64,000 bases of DNA from Prosapia bicincta (taxonomy: Eukaryota; Arthropoda; Insecta; Hemiptera; Cercopidae), in the NCBI GenBank assembly GCA_036971475.1, contig JBAIZL010000002.1, positions 127,351,033 through 127,415,032 of the forward strand. Reading direction: 5' to 3'. The notes under the pieces were generated by a model that searched no databases, was not told the DNA's origin, and saw nothing but the letters and a program-made list of their open reading frames with translations. The position numbers were made by a program, and so were the translations under genes. Below are positions 39,901 through 55,000 of the stretch, one piece after another. The first letter of the stretch is position 1, and each line of letters opens with the position of its first letter.

Positions 39901-42900
39901 TTGAATATTTACAAGTCCTTTATGCAGTTAACGCAACACTTTCCGCGATGCTCTGCACAGATTGGTTTGTTGCAGCGTCAGCAGTAGACTGTGGTCATTC
40001 TTCTCTTCATCGATGGGCAAATCGCACAAATGGTTCTTGATGTGTTTTGAGGAAGGTCTTAGACCCTATTTAGGACTGGAACGTTCAAGATATTGGTAAT
40101 AGATTCCTTGAGTTTCCGGGTCAAAGTTGGGTATTAGAGCCGCACTTGAAGCCAAGGCTCAATAAGGCTGTGGTGAATTTCCATAGCAAATTTTCTTCTT
40201 GAAAGAAGTTTTTGTCCCCTTTTCACCAGATTTGTAACATAAATGACATAGGCATTCACTAATATAATGTTCAGGATGCCATAAAATACACACAAAGGCC
40301 ACCGTTTAGTCTTACGACTACAAGAAATCTGGTGGCACATTTGATCTAACGTGTAAACTGCTCCTTTTGTAGCGTTGTAGGTTTCAATTATTTGAGGTTT
40401 TTTGGAGTCTTGATCGATGACTAGTTTCTCATGCCAGGTTGATAGTAGTAAAACCACTTTTGAGTTTTTTACTTTGTAAGAAACCATATTTTTTGGCCCT
40501 TCAAAACAAAATATACTCGTCCCTATGGCTCTGCCCTTAGGATTTTTCATTTCGGGAGGGATTTCTCGCTTATCTCTTCTTAGTGTGCCTATTATAGTGA
40601 GTTTGTATGGGTCTTCTAAGAGTGAGGTTGCCAATGAAACAGACATGAACCAATTGTCCATAGTTATATTACGATTGGATCCATGACAAGCCGTTGACAA
40701 CTTCTTCACAAAAAATTCGGCTTGAGGTACACCTTCGGTGGACATCATTTTTCCTGTATACGGTATAGCATCAACCATGTATTTTGTAGAATTGTCGCAC
40801 ATTAAAACTAATAATACTCAGAAAAACAAAATACTATCACTATTCAATCAAAAACAATCCATCATGCATAGAACGGTATGGGAAAAAATCCGAACATCAA
40901 AGGTAAACTATTGTAATTTTTACAAATGATTTGTAGTTGAGCTGAAATGACAAGCCACAGCAGTACAAAACGATGACAAATACGTAAGCATACCACAGTA
41001 AGGCACAGAACTGGTTGGGCAAGTTTATTAATGCAGAAAAAGGCGAATAGCCAAACAATAACAAAACAGGCTCGTAATTTTTATGATAGATTAGCTTTCT
41101 AGGGTTAAAAATAGCAATCTTAATTATATTAAATGAATGACCATTAGATATAGCCAGCTTTAAACCTGTTCTGCAACCCAAGGTTTATTTATTATGATAT
41201 TAATAAATTTGAAACAGTGAATCATGGTGAATAAAATATTAAGTCTTATTATAATCATGTCAAAGACACATATAATTATAGTAGGCTATAATTTGATGGT
41301 AAGTATACGTGAAAATAATACTCTGAAGTGTTAGTATATGGTTGATATTTTGCCTAGTTGAGACTGAAGAGAATGGGTGTTCAACTAAATTTCATACTAT
41401 ATTATGGGTTTATAGAATGTTTTTCGAATAGCATGTGAAAAAATTATTTTCATGTTTGGTCTGTATAGGAGCTTGCGTTAAACCTAGGAAATACTTAATT
41501 TGATATGTAAACTCAGGAACACCTCAAGTTCAATATTTTTTTTGATGTGTAATTTTGTCCTAAAATTAAAGATTACATTAAAGTTTTATTAGTTACTTTG
41601 TATTACAAATGTGTAAAACCAGGTTTTTGCAATAGTTTAAAAGTTGAATATTGTTCAAGGTCCTTTGTTACATTTATCTGAACTGTTATCAGACCGTAAT
41701 GGTCTGAAATTTAAAAAAAATTACTTTTGGGTCAAAAAATCTTATTTGGTATAATTTGTCATCAACGTAAATTCCAAGATCTTTCTGCAGTAGAACATCA
41801 GTAATCCGTGTCGCAAATCTGGATTGTGGTTTCAGGGTGCATGGCACTCGGCGCCACTACGATACATACTATACTAAGTGTTATTTATCTTTAATTATAA
41901 ATGCAAAGAAAATAAACCTTGTAAAGGTTTAAAGAAAATAAAGTGTAAAGAAAATAAGGTTTGTAGAGATATGTGTTTTTACTTTCTGTGCTATGTATTG
42001 GTATATACATTCTTTCACTAAATTCTTTTGTATTTTTTAAACCGTCTGAAGTCCGTTTTATAATAATTCCTGGTTTAATTCAAACCTACGCCATCCTCAA
42101 AGCATTAAAATTCATTATAAAGAATGAAATATCAATAATATGTAGAAGTTTAGAGATTGTTTGAAAATCCAAATAAATCGGTAGTTCGGATGGGTCCCGG
42201 TCCCAATTGATCCAGAATTTCAACACTTTACTATTTGTTGATTCCATCTTCTCGTGAGACACTAGTTTTCACTAAAACACTTGTAATATTTTACAAACTT
42301 GCCTATAGTAGAATTTACTTATTTGTGTTGAGGACGGGCGTTTCGGGAGATGTGTTCCATTGTCAATTCAGACCGTAACTGATCTCAAGGTTTTCGTTGG
42401 TTAGGGTATTAGGTTGGGAGTGGGATATTATTGTGAGGTGTGGGTGTACTTTGTGAGTATTAGGAGTTATGATGTCAAAAAGTGTATGTGAGTTATAATG
42501 TAATTGTGTGTTGAGTATGTGTGTAGGGTGTAGTTTGAAATGTCTGCATATTTTGTATTCTTCGGTTGTGTAACGTCGGTTATTTTTGTGTTGTTTATGA
42601 AGAATTTGTAGGTTAGATATTATGTCTATGTAGTCATGTTTTGTGGAGTTGTGATGATCGGCGAAGTTTGATTGGTAATTATTGTTTGTTAGTGTGTTTA
42701 TATGTTCTTGGTCTTTCTACACACGCTATATTGAACAAAACCACATTTTACACAACAATAAATACTCAGATAACAAAATTTACTGGTACAGATACGTCGA
42801 TGATATCATAACATTATACAAAGGTAACACACACATAGCACACATATTTCTAAAACACCTTAATTCCATACACACAAAACTAACATACACCATCGAAACA

Positions 42901-45900
42901 GAAAAACAAAACTCTCTCAACTTCCTAGACCTTACAATTAAATGAACAGACAAACACATAAATTCAACATATACCGAAAACCAACTAGTACCAATACGAC
43001 GACTCACAGTTCCTCAAAGCACCCACACGAATATAAACTAGCTGCTTACAACACCGTTAGACAAAGAAGAACACTACCAGGAGTTAAACACCATAAAACA
43101 TATAGCAGAAACTAACGGATACAACCCAACCATGATTGACAAATTATACAACCGCCTAAAAAATAAACCTAATAACCCAAATATAAACACACAACAGAAC
43201 AATCCCATAAAATACTTATCAATACCATACAGATCATCCAAAACCCACAATCTAACCAACACACTACGAAAATACAACTACGAAATAGCTAACTCCAGGC
43301 ACAACACTCTCAAAGCTAATAACAAGAACGACGACATTGACAACGCCACTGGAGTTTACAAACTAACTTGCAGTTCGAGCCCCAGTTTTTACATAGGCCA
43401 GACAGGGAGGTCCTTCTACACACGTTACCAAGAACATACAAAAGCACTTAAAAACAATAACTACCAATCAAACTTCGCCGATCATCTCAACTCCACAAAA
43501 CATGACTACATAGACACAACATGTAACCTACAAATTCTTCATAAACAACACAAAAATAACCAACGCTACACAACTAAACAATATGAAATATACAGACACT
43601 TTAAACTACACCTTACACTAATACTCAGTACACAATTACATTACAACTCACATGCACTTTTTGACATCATAACTCCTAATACTCACAAAATACACCAACA
43701 CCACTATAATATCCCACACTCACCCTAACACCCTAACCTTCTTAAACCTTGAGATCAGTCACGGTCTGAGTTGACAATGGGACACATCTTCCGAAACGGC
43801 CGTCCTCAACAAACATAAGTAAGTGCTGCTATAGGCAAGTTTATAAACATTTAAAAGTGTTTAGTGAAAACTAGTAGCTCACGCACAGATGGAATCAACA
43901 AATATAAAACCACTTGTAAATTGTGGCAATTGCCTATTGTTATACACATCTCCTGAAATGACCGTCATCAACAATATAAAGTAGGTCACTAAAACACTTG
44001 TAATTATTTTATAAACTTGCCTATAGTAGCAATTAATTATATTTGTTGAGGATGGCTGTTTTAGGAGATGTGTATAATAATAGGCAATTGCCAAGTTGGT
44101 AAAATATTTACAAGTATTTTAGTGAAAACTAGTAGCTCACATGAAGATGGAATCAACAAATATAAAGTAAGTGGTACTATAGGCAAGTATAATAATTTAC
44201 AAGTATTTTTTCATTTGTTGATTCCAACTTCGCGTGAGCTACTAGTAATCACTAAACACTTTTAAATGTTTTAAACTTGCCTATAGTAGCACTTACTTTG
44301 CTTGTTGAGGATGGCCATTTCGGGAGATTTGACCCTTTGTCAACTCAGACCGTAACTCTGTTGAGGACGGCCGTTTCGGGAGATGTGTCCCTTTGTCAAC
44401 TCAGACCGTAACTCGAGTTACGGTCTGAGTTGACAAAGGGACACATCTCCCGAAACGGTCGTCCTCAACAAGCAAAGTAAGTGCTACTATAGGCAAGTTT
44501 AAAACATTTAAAAGTGTTAAGTGTTTTTTGTTAACTTTTCAGGATTTTGGTGGTTTTTTTACAATATTTAGGTGTAATGATCATGATACATATAAACTTT
44601 AGAGTTTTGCTGGTTTTTATGACAATATTTAGGTGTGATGTTCATGATGCATAAAAACTTTAGAGTTTTGCTGGTGTTTATGACAATATTTAGGTGTAAT
44701 GTTCATGATACTTATAAACTGTAGAGTTTTGGTGATTTTTATTACAATATTTATTTGTAATGTTCGCGATACATATAAACTTTAGAGTTTTTGTGGTTTT
44801 TATAACAAAATGTAGGTATAATGTTTATGATACATATAAACTTTAGAGTTTTGGTGGTTTTTATTACAATATTTAGATTTAATGTTCATGATACATATAA
44901 ACTTTAGAGTTTTTGTGGTTTTTATGACAATATTTAGGTGTGATGTTCATGATACATATAAACTTTAGAGTTTTGCTGGTTTTTATAACAATATTTAGGT
45001 GTAATGTTCATGATGCATGTAAACTTTAGAGTTTGTGTGGTTTTTATGACAATATTTAGGTGTGATGTTCATGATACATATAAACTTTAGAGTTTTGCTT
45101 GTTTTTATGACAATATTTAGGTGTAATGTTCATGATACATATAAACGTTAGAGTTTTTGTGGTTTTTATGACAATATTTAGGTATAATGTTTATGATATA
45201 TATAAACTTTAGAGTTTTGCTGGTTTTTATGACAATATTTAGGTTTAATGTTCATGATACATATAAACGTTAGAGTTTTTGTGGTTTTTATAACAAAATT
45301 TAGGTATAATTTTTATGATACATATAAACTTTAGAGTGTTGGTGGTTTTTATTACAATATTTAGATTTAATGTTCATGATACATATAAACTTTAAAGTTT
45401 TAGTGGTTTTTATGACAATATTTAGGTATGATGTTCATGATCCATATAAACTTTAGAGTTTTGCTGGTTTTTATGATATTATTTAGGTGTGATGTTCATG
45501 ATACATATAAACTTTAGAGTTTTGCTGGTTTTTATAACAATATTTAGGTGTAATGTTCATGATACATGTAAACTTTAGAGTTTGTGTGGTTTTTATGACA
45601 ATATTTAGGTGTGATGTTCATGATACATATAAACTTTAGAGTTTTGCTTGTTTTTATGACAATATTTAGGTGTAATGTTCATGATACATATAAACGTTAG
45701 AGTTTTTGTGGTTTTTATGACAATATTTAGGTATAATGTTTATGATATATATAAACTTTAGAGCTTTGCTGGTTTTTATGACAATATTTAAGTTTAATGT
45801 TCATGATACATATAAACTTTAGAGTTTTTGTGGTTTTTATGACAATATTTAGGTATAATGTTTATGATATATATAAACTTTAGAGTTTTGCTGGTTTTTA

Positions 45901-48900
45901 TGACAATATTTAGGTTTAATGTTCATGATACATATAAACGTTAGAGTTTTGCTTGTTTTTATGACAATATTTAGGTGTAATGTTCATGATACATATAAAC
46001 GCTAGAGTTTTTGTGGTTTTTATGACAATATTTAGGTATAATGTTTATGATATATATAAACTTTAGAGTTTTGCTTGTTTTTATGACAATATTTAGGTAT
46101 AATGTTTATGATATATATAAACTTTAGAGTTTTGCTGGTTTTTATGACAATATTTAGGTATAATGTTTATGATATATATAAACTTTAGAGTTTTGCTTGT
46201 TTTTATGACAATATTTAGGTGTAATGTTCATGATACATATAAACGTTAGAGTTTTTGTGGTTTTTATGACAATATTTAGGTATAATGTTTATGATATATA
46301 TAAACTTTAGAGTTTTGCTGGTTTTTATGACAATATTTAGGTATAATGTTTATGATACATATAAACGTTAGAGTTTTTGTGGTTTTTATGACAATATTTA
46401 GGTATAATGTTTATGATATATATAAACTTTAGAGTTTTGCTTGTTTTTATGACAATATTTAGGTGTAATGTTCATGATACATATAAACGTTAGAGTTTTT
46501 GTGGTTTTTATGACAATATTTAGGTATAATGTTTATGATATATATAAACTTTAGACTTTTGCTTGTTTTTATGACAATATTTAGGTGTAATGTTCATGAT
46601 ACATATAAACGTTAGAGTTTTTGTGGTTTTTATGACAATATTTAGGTATAATGTTTATGATATATATAAACTTTAGAGTTTTGCTTGTTTTTATGACAAT
46701 ATTTAGGTATAATGTTTATGATATATATAAACTTTAGAGTTTTGCTTGTTTTTATGACAATATTTAGGTATAATATTTATGATATATATAAACTTTAGAG
46801 TTTTGCTGGTTTTTATGACAATATTTAGGTATAATGTTTATGATACATATAAACGTTAGAGTTTTTGTGGTTTTTATGACAATATTTAGGTATAATGTTT
46901 ATGATATATATAAACTTTAGAGTTTTGCTTGTTTTTATGACAATATTTAGGTGTAATGTTCATGATACATATAAACGTTAGAGTTTTTGTGGTTTTTATG
47001 ACAATATTTAGGTATAATGTTTATGATATATATAAACTTTAGAGTTTTGCTTGTTTTTATGACAATATTTAGGTGTAATGTTCATGATACATATAAACGT
47101 TAGAGTTTTTGTGGTTTTTATGACAATATTTAGGTATAATGTTTATGATATATATAAACTTTAGAGTTTTGCTTGTTTTTATGACAATATTTAGGTGTAA
47201 TGTTCATGATACATATAAACGTTAGAGTTTTTGTGGTTTTTATGACAATATTTAGGTATAATGTTTATGATATATATAAACTTTAGAGTTTTGCTGGTTT
47301 TTATGACAATATTTAGGTATAATGTTTATGATACATATAAACGTTAGAGTTTTTGTGGTTTTTATGACAATATTTAGGTATAATGTTTATGATATATATA
47401 AACTTTAGAGTTTTGATTGTTTTTATGACAATATTTAGGTGTAATGTTCATGATACATATAAACGTTAGAGTTTTTGTGGTTTTTATGACAATATTTAGG
47501 TATAATGTTTATGATATATATAAACTTTAGAGTTTTGCTTGTTTTTATGACAATATTTAGGTATAATGTTTATGATATATATAAACTTTAGAGTTTTGCT
47601 GGTTTTTATGACAATATTTAGGTATAATGTTTATGATATATATAAACTTTAGAGTTTTGCTTGTTTTTATGACAATATTTAGGTGTAATGTTCATGATAC
47701 ATATAAACGTTAGAGTTTTTGTGGTTTTTATGACAATATTTAGGTATAATGTTTATGATATATATAAACTTTAGAGTTTTGCTGGTTTTTATGACAATAT
47801 TTATGTTTAATGTTCATGATACATATAAACTTTAGAGTTTTTGTGGTTTTTATGACAATATTTAGGTATAATGTTTATGATATATATAAACTTTAGAGTT
47901 TTGCTGGTTTTTATGACAATATTTAGGTTTAATGTTCATGATACATATAAACGTTAGAGTTTTTGTGGTTTTTATAACAAAATTTAGGTAGAATTTTTAT
48001 GATACATATAAACTTTAGAGTGTTGGTGGTTTTTATTACAATATTTAGATTTAATGTTCATGATACATATAAACTTTAAAGTTTTAGTGGTTTTTATGAC
48101 AATATTTAGGTATGATGTTCATGATCCATATAAACTTTAGAGTTTTGCTGGTTTGTATGGTATTATTTAGGTGTAATGTTCATGATACATATAAACTTTA
48201 GTTTTTATGGTTTTTGTGACAATATTTAGATGTAATGTTCATGATTATAAACTTTAGAGTTTTGGTGGTTTTTAAGACAATATTTATATGTAATATTCAT
48301 GATACATATAAACTGTAGAGTTTTGTTGGTTTTTATAACAATATTTATTTGTAACGTTCACGATACATATAAACTTTAGAATTTTTGTGGTTTTTATGAG
48401 AATATTTATATGTAATATTCAGGATACATATAAACTGTAGAGTTTTGGTGGTTTTTATTACAATATTTATTTGTAATATTTGCGATACATATAAACTTTA
48501 GAGTTTTTGTGGTTTTTATAACAAAATGTAGGTATAATGTTTATAATACATATAAACTTTAGAGTTTTGGTGGTTTTTATTACAATATTTAGGTGTAATG
48601 TTCATGATACATATAAACTTTAGAGTTTTGGTGGTTTTTAAGACAATATTTATATGTAATATTCATGATATATATAAATTGTAGAGTTTTTTTGGTTTTT
48701 ATTACAATATTTATTTGTAATGTTCACGATACATATAAACTTTAGAATTTTTGTGGTTTTTATGAGAATATTTAGGTGTATTGTTCATAATACATATAAA
48801 CTTTAGAGTTTTGGTGGTTTTTATGACAATATTTAAGTGTAATGTTAATGACATGTATACACTCATACAAACAACTGGTAAACACAAATTTGTTAAAATA

Positions 48901-51900
48901 ATTAAATTTTTTAATAGTATCCACCCAATACTTTACCATTAGAGAATATAATGGGTAATTACCAACAGCACAAGTAATTTTATGTGATAAGTAATTCTTT
49001 TAGATTTAGAAAGAACTCATTTAATATTACTAAAGAATCTAGAGGTTCGATTTTACTCTTGATGGACTATTTTATTTATCCCAGTATTTGGTTACAAAAT
49101 AAAACAATTAAACTTCAGCAGAAGCATGTTGCAACACCATTACCGCACTCTTGTTTGACAATAGCAGAGTAACGGGTTTCTCTAAGGTCAAACAAATTGT
49201 TGAGTTTTATTAGACTGTTGGCTATTATTCTACCAGTTGCTATACTCCTGAAACAGTACCATTTCATATTCTACATTTATTTATATACGTTTACATCCAA
49301 CCTATTTTTTTATACATAGTCTTTCCCAATTAGATTAGTATCATTAACAAGCAAATCTAGACCTAATCGAGAAAGAGAAGGAATCTGTCTGCTATTCATA
49401 GAGAATGAAATCAGTTTACTTACATATCTGTCTTCTATTATCTGCCTTTCTCTTGGATTTTCTTCGTACGTAGTAAGATCAGATATGGTTTCTGATGCTG
49501 TTGTACCACTTATTGTAAGTAAAAGGAAAATGGAACCTCCTCCGCCTTCATCCAAGTCTTGTTTAATTCGATGTGTCTTTTCTCTCTCCAACTGGCTTAA
49601 GTCTATACTACATCTGGAATATTAAGTAAATACTACAGTATTTGATTTAAATATTTTGGTATTTACCGGCTATCCAAACACTATCTGTAATATTGCAAAG
49701 AAAACTATTCCGAATGATGTAGAAAGTCCTTAGGAAAAAGGAAAAAATAATAAAATTTGGTATTAACAACTCAAAAATTAAATTTAAAAAAAATACAAAA
49801 CTAACTGTACTTTACAAACACACACACACAGGGGCCCCTAAAATGTTTTTACCCCCAAAATTTCCCCCAATCCAGTTTATAGACATTTCAAATTTCCCCG
49901 AAAATTATGGAGTATATAAATAGAGGCTTTCCAGCTTACATAAATTCTATATTATTACCAATGTAATTTTGCAATAGATCTACTCTCGTATATACACTAA
50001 AAATTTGAAAGTAAAGCAATACAGTATTTTTAACAACCAATAAACTTAACATACAGCATACCTAGTTATTTGTTAAGGAAATAAGCTGATGGATCGTGTT
50101 GACCTAATCTTAATTTTATTTATTAAATAACAAAATCATTTTTTAGTAACAAAGAAATAAATTCAGTGTTTTATTAACTTACCTGACAAATTATGTAGTT
50201 ATTAAAAAACTTCAATCAGTAATCAACCATTGTCTTTGTGAATTAAATATTCTCCCATAACATCTTATGTTTTGTATCACTGTCAGTCTTTAATCTTAGT
50301 ACAAATATAAAGAAACAATCAAATACAACCTTATTCTTACAAATGCATTTCATACACTTTTGTTTTAGGTCAGTAAAAAACCATTTAAAATCTCTTTGAA
50401 ATGCTTTGTACACCCTTATTTCACTCTAAACAAAACTTGTTTGTTGAAATGATTTAGGATTTAAATAATTAACATTTCCCTCATCAGCAATGTTAATTAA
50501 CTGCCCATAGCCAACACCCCAATTATATTTTTTCATAACATTGCCTATAATATGTGTTTGATTAATAAACTAAGACTCAACTGTGCGGGCATCATTGAAA
50601 ACTAACTCCACTCAATGAGCTATATCCCACATGGGGACAAAAACGACATGATCAATGTCTGAACAAACTTTTTTTTAATAAGGATTATGAACTATAAAAT
50701 AACTAATAAGCAAAATAAACAGTCATGCATTTATTTTATGTAATGTCTTGCCATAAATAAAAATAATATAAAAAAACTTAAATATAAAACAAATTGATTT
50801 TTTAACTTCTTGTTTAAGAAAGCCACTTAGAATGAGCATCATAGCATTCTAATGAATGAGTTTTCTTCATGAAAGAGGCTTTTTTCAATGGTCTGCCATA
50901 TTTATATACAATTCTGTATAACTCTAATGACATAAGCCAAAATAAATACACTGAGGATATGGCTTAGTTCATTTACCATAAACGATATATTCAATAACCC
51001 AATGATATATAAACAATATATATCATTCACTCAATAGTTATTTCGAGTGCTCAAATAATCAAGCTTTACAACTTGTTATTGAAATAAAATACTCACATCA
51101 TATAGTTTCAATAATTACTACTAAACAAACAAACACTAATATGATTAGTATGCACTAAATCTCTTATTTTATTACGATACAAAACACCCACAATACATCA
51201 CTAGTGTGAGTTTTTGCCACATCGGGTGTAATCTTGCATTCATTTGAAGCCGAGCTGCTCGAGACTGCCAAATTGAGAACACGATAAGCTACTATAATTG
51301 CAAGAAAATAATAACAGACAACTAGATATGAATTCTAATCAAACTGGTCCTTTTGTTAAACGTTTTTGTAAATTTTATATTTTTTTTCACTCAGAAAAGG
51401 TTTATAAATTCTTCTCATTAAAGAAAAAAATTATTAAAAACATTGCGTCAACTATAACTCCCTCAAAATTTCCCCAGAAACTCAAGGATTTCCCCGATCC
51501 TACAACGCTGGATCGGACATATTCTGCACCCCTGCACACAGACACACAAAAAAGATTAAGCTCAAGATTTCCTCATAAAACAAAGGATTAAGTTCTACAT
51601 TATTATAATATAGTATTACTAAATTATAATAGAGTACTCTGGATATATTTGGTTATAGAACAAAATTAAATTTCCTAACATAGCTTAAGTTAACCAGTTG
51701 AAAAGTTGAGTAGCTTTTATTTTGGTGGTGTGTATTATTACATTTTGGTAAACTTATTGAGGATCAACAATCTTTTACTTCAGCATCAACCAATTAGTTT
51801 ACGTTACAAAACTTTACATATTTTTATGTGTAAATGTAAAATGTATTTTTATGTGTAAATGTAAAATGTATTTTTATGTGTAAATGTAAATGTGATTCGA

Positions 51901-51989
51901 CAATGGTCAAATGACCGAAAGGTGCCTCATAACACAAGGTAAAATTATTGCACTTAGTGGTAAACAATTATTTACAAGTAATAATAATA

Positions 51990-52050
<61 letters not shown>

Positions 52051-55000
52051 GGGATAGTTATATAGAAGAGTAGGTATAAAAAAAACTACTGTCTTATCAG
52101 TATATTTTAAGAATCTTTATGTAATTAATAAAGATAAGCAATTTAAAAAATATGAGGGAATTATTTTAATGTGTAATGAGTTGAAATCATTGAAATACCA
52201 TATTTTGTAAAATCTTTACCTTCCCATGAAGTCATCTTTCGATCTGTCTTTGTCCCAAACAGTTAATTCTAGTTCTTGTGATTGGTCATCATACAGATGC
52301 AGATCAAACTGTTCCAACCAATGGGGATTAAGGGTTTTATAGATTACTTTACTTTTGTACTTTTCATGACCTAATCTGAAACAGATTTTTTTACATATTA
52401 ATTTTCTAACAAATGTCAATTAACAAAACATAATTAATAAGTTATAAACTTTAAAAGTCACTATAATGGGGTTTCTTCAAATATCTTCAAATACAAAGAT
52501 TTCAATCATAAAGTTTAGTTTTATTTAAACTTGTTTATAAATATTATATTTCTGAATCTCTATTAATTGAATCATTATGATTTCAAAATAAACATCTAGA
52601 CCAAAAATAAATGTATACAAATTAAATTTTTTAAATATACATTATACAAATGAATGCTAATAACTTGTATCATAGATGTACCAAAAAATATATTTCTATA
52701 ATTTTATCGCTGGAGTTTATGATTAGTTTGATTTATTAAATTGTTATTTTTCTATTCCAAATTGTAATCCTTTTCAACAACTAAAAATGAATTCATGGGC
52801 TATCTTACTGAACTGTTGGATGCAAGAGATTTCAAAATAGTTAAATTAGCTGGACGTTTTTTCATTGAATTTTGTAACATTTGGTGTTATTTATTGTATT
52901 AACTAAACACCTGTAAACTTATATTTGTTGAGGATGGCTATGGCTGTTTCGGGAGATGTGTCCCATTGTCAACTCAGACCGTAACTGATCTCAAGGTTTA
53001 CGATGGTTAGGATGGGGGTGAGATATTATGGTGGTTTGGGTGTATTTTGTGAGTATTAGGAGTTATGATGTCAAAAAGTGTGTGTGAGTTGTAATGTATT
53101 AACATTATGGTTGTGAGTAGTTTTGTTCTTTCCAATAATATGTGAAATTAAGTGGTATTTGATGAATAATAGCATAATTAAAATTTAGCTCCTGGATAAG
53201 ATTCCAATTAGGAATCAAACTGTTGACGATGTTTTAAAACTACTTAGAGGTTATTTCATTTTTTGGTTGATAATTGGTTCTAATAAACCAAACTAAAAAT
53301 ATAATCTATTAATGACAAAAATCCAGATTGGTTAATGAAGATAAAACCTCATGACAACGATGAAGATCGCTTAGTCTGATTAAAAAAGTTATACAGTAGA
53401 ACCTCTTTAAGCCGGACCCCGTTAACTCAGATCTCTGGATAACTCATAACGATTTTGAAGTACAATAAATAAAAAACAATAAATAAGAAATAACAAAAAT
53501 CAAATAAGTACAGTACATAGGCCTACATAAAAAGTCTAACACAACAATAAAAATTTCCAAGATCTAGAGATAAACAAAATAAGGGATGTAATGTTTTGTG
53601 TCTAAAATACTAACATTTCGCACAGCACGAAAGCGGCTCACAAAATAAAACAGCCAAAATTGGCAGATTTGTTTGCTGAGAAATAAATTGCAATGGAGTT
53701 TATCTGTATACACAATACTCTTTCTTTGTTATATATAAAGGCGTTTATCTGTAAGTACAATGTCTTCATTTACTTAGTCTCTGTCTAACCCGGATTTTCG
53801 ATAACCTAGATGGGCTACGGTCCCAGTTAGTCCAATTTATTCAGGTTCACTGTACTTTCAGTAAGTTTTCAAAAATTAGCCATGTATTAATTGTCAATTT
53901 TAAAGATAGATGTTTCACTGTTCATGACAAACAATAAACCCATGAAATACATAATCAGCATAAAGGCTAAATAACTTTAGAAAATGAGACAAAAATTAAT
54001 ATTAAACATAATTAAATTGAATATGGTTTCATGTGACATGATGTTAAAAATTTCAATTAAATTCGGAAAAAATAACTCATGTTTATTTTTAATTATGACA
54101 CATTCATCAGAGTCATTGTATTAAAAATAAACAAATATCCCAAAATAAATACTGACATGGACATGTCAGTACATAAGAAAGATGACAGATTAGTTTGACA
54201 TATTAAGAACCATATTGGGAACCACACTAGAGAACTATGTGACTACTCCTTATGATTACTCAACATAAGATTGTTTACATAATGATGGAGGCAAGATGGC
54301 GGTAAGGTGGAATTGGTACTTAAACCAGTTAATTATGCTTAATCCAAGAGTTAAAGGTTCAACAAGAGTCTTAATAAACTTACTCTCATCTCAATACAGC
54401 TTCTTGATGTAGAAATTGGCAACAGGTATCTAAGATCAACAAAGTTGTTTTAGGCCAGAAAAATTGGAGGGCTATTGTAAAGATACGAGTACAGATCAGG
54501 TGTCATTCAGAGAATGAAAGTTTGGAAGTGACCCAAGTTTTGCAGTTTCTGAGATTTTCAGTGGAAATATGTTTCTTATTCCAGGGATAATTTCATGTAT
54601 TTGTCTATATAATAAATTTAACTGTAAATCGTAAGTTTTCAGGATATAAATGTTTGCTAAAACTAAGTATATTTTTCAAAAGGTTACATTTGGAACCAAA
54701 GGGTTAAAAGACATTAAAATATTCAATTAACTAAGCTAGGGGAAAGTCATTAAGAAATAAATAATAAGTTCATTTATAAAGGTTTTATAGTGTTTTAGAA
54801 ATTTAGTAACTGGAAATAAGTAGTTTTGTAAGAAATTAAGTTTTATAAAATTGAGTAATCTGTGGTAGAGCGAAAATTGATAATAAAAATTAAAAAAAAA
54901 CAGTGTCTTTTAATAACTTGCAAATTGAGTTTAAATTTATTTAATAAACAATTTTCTTATAGACTTTAACACCCTGGTGATTAAGCTAAGATGCCTAAAA

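Noticed and set aside
44540..48853. CRISPR-like array
   Set aside because: There are no unique spacers; the units are contiguous and vary along their whole length, and the DNA is eukaryotic.
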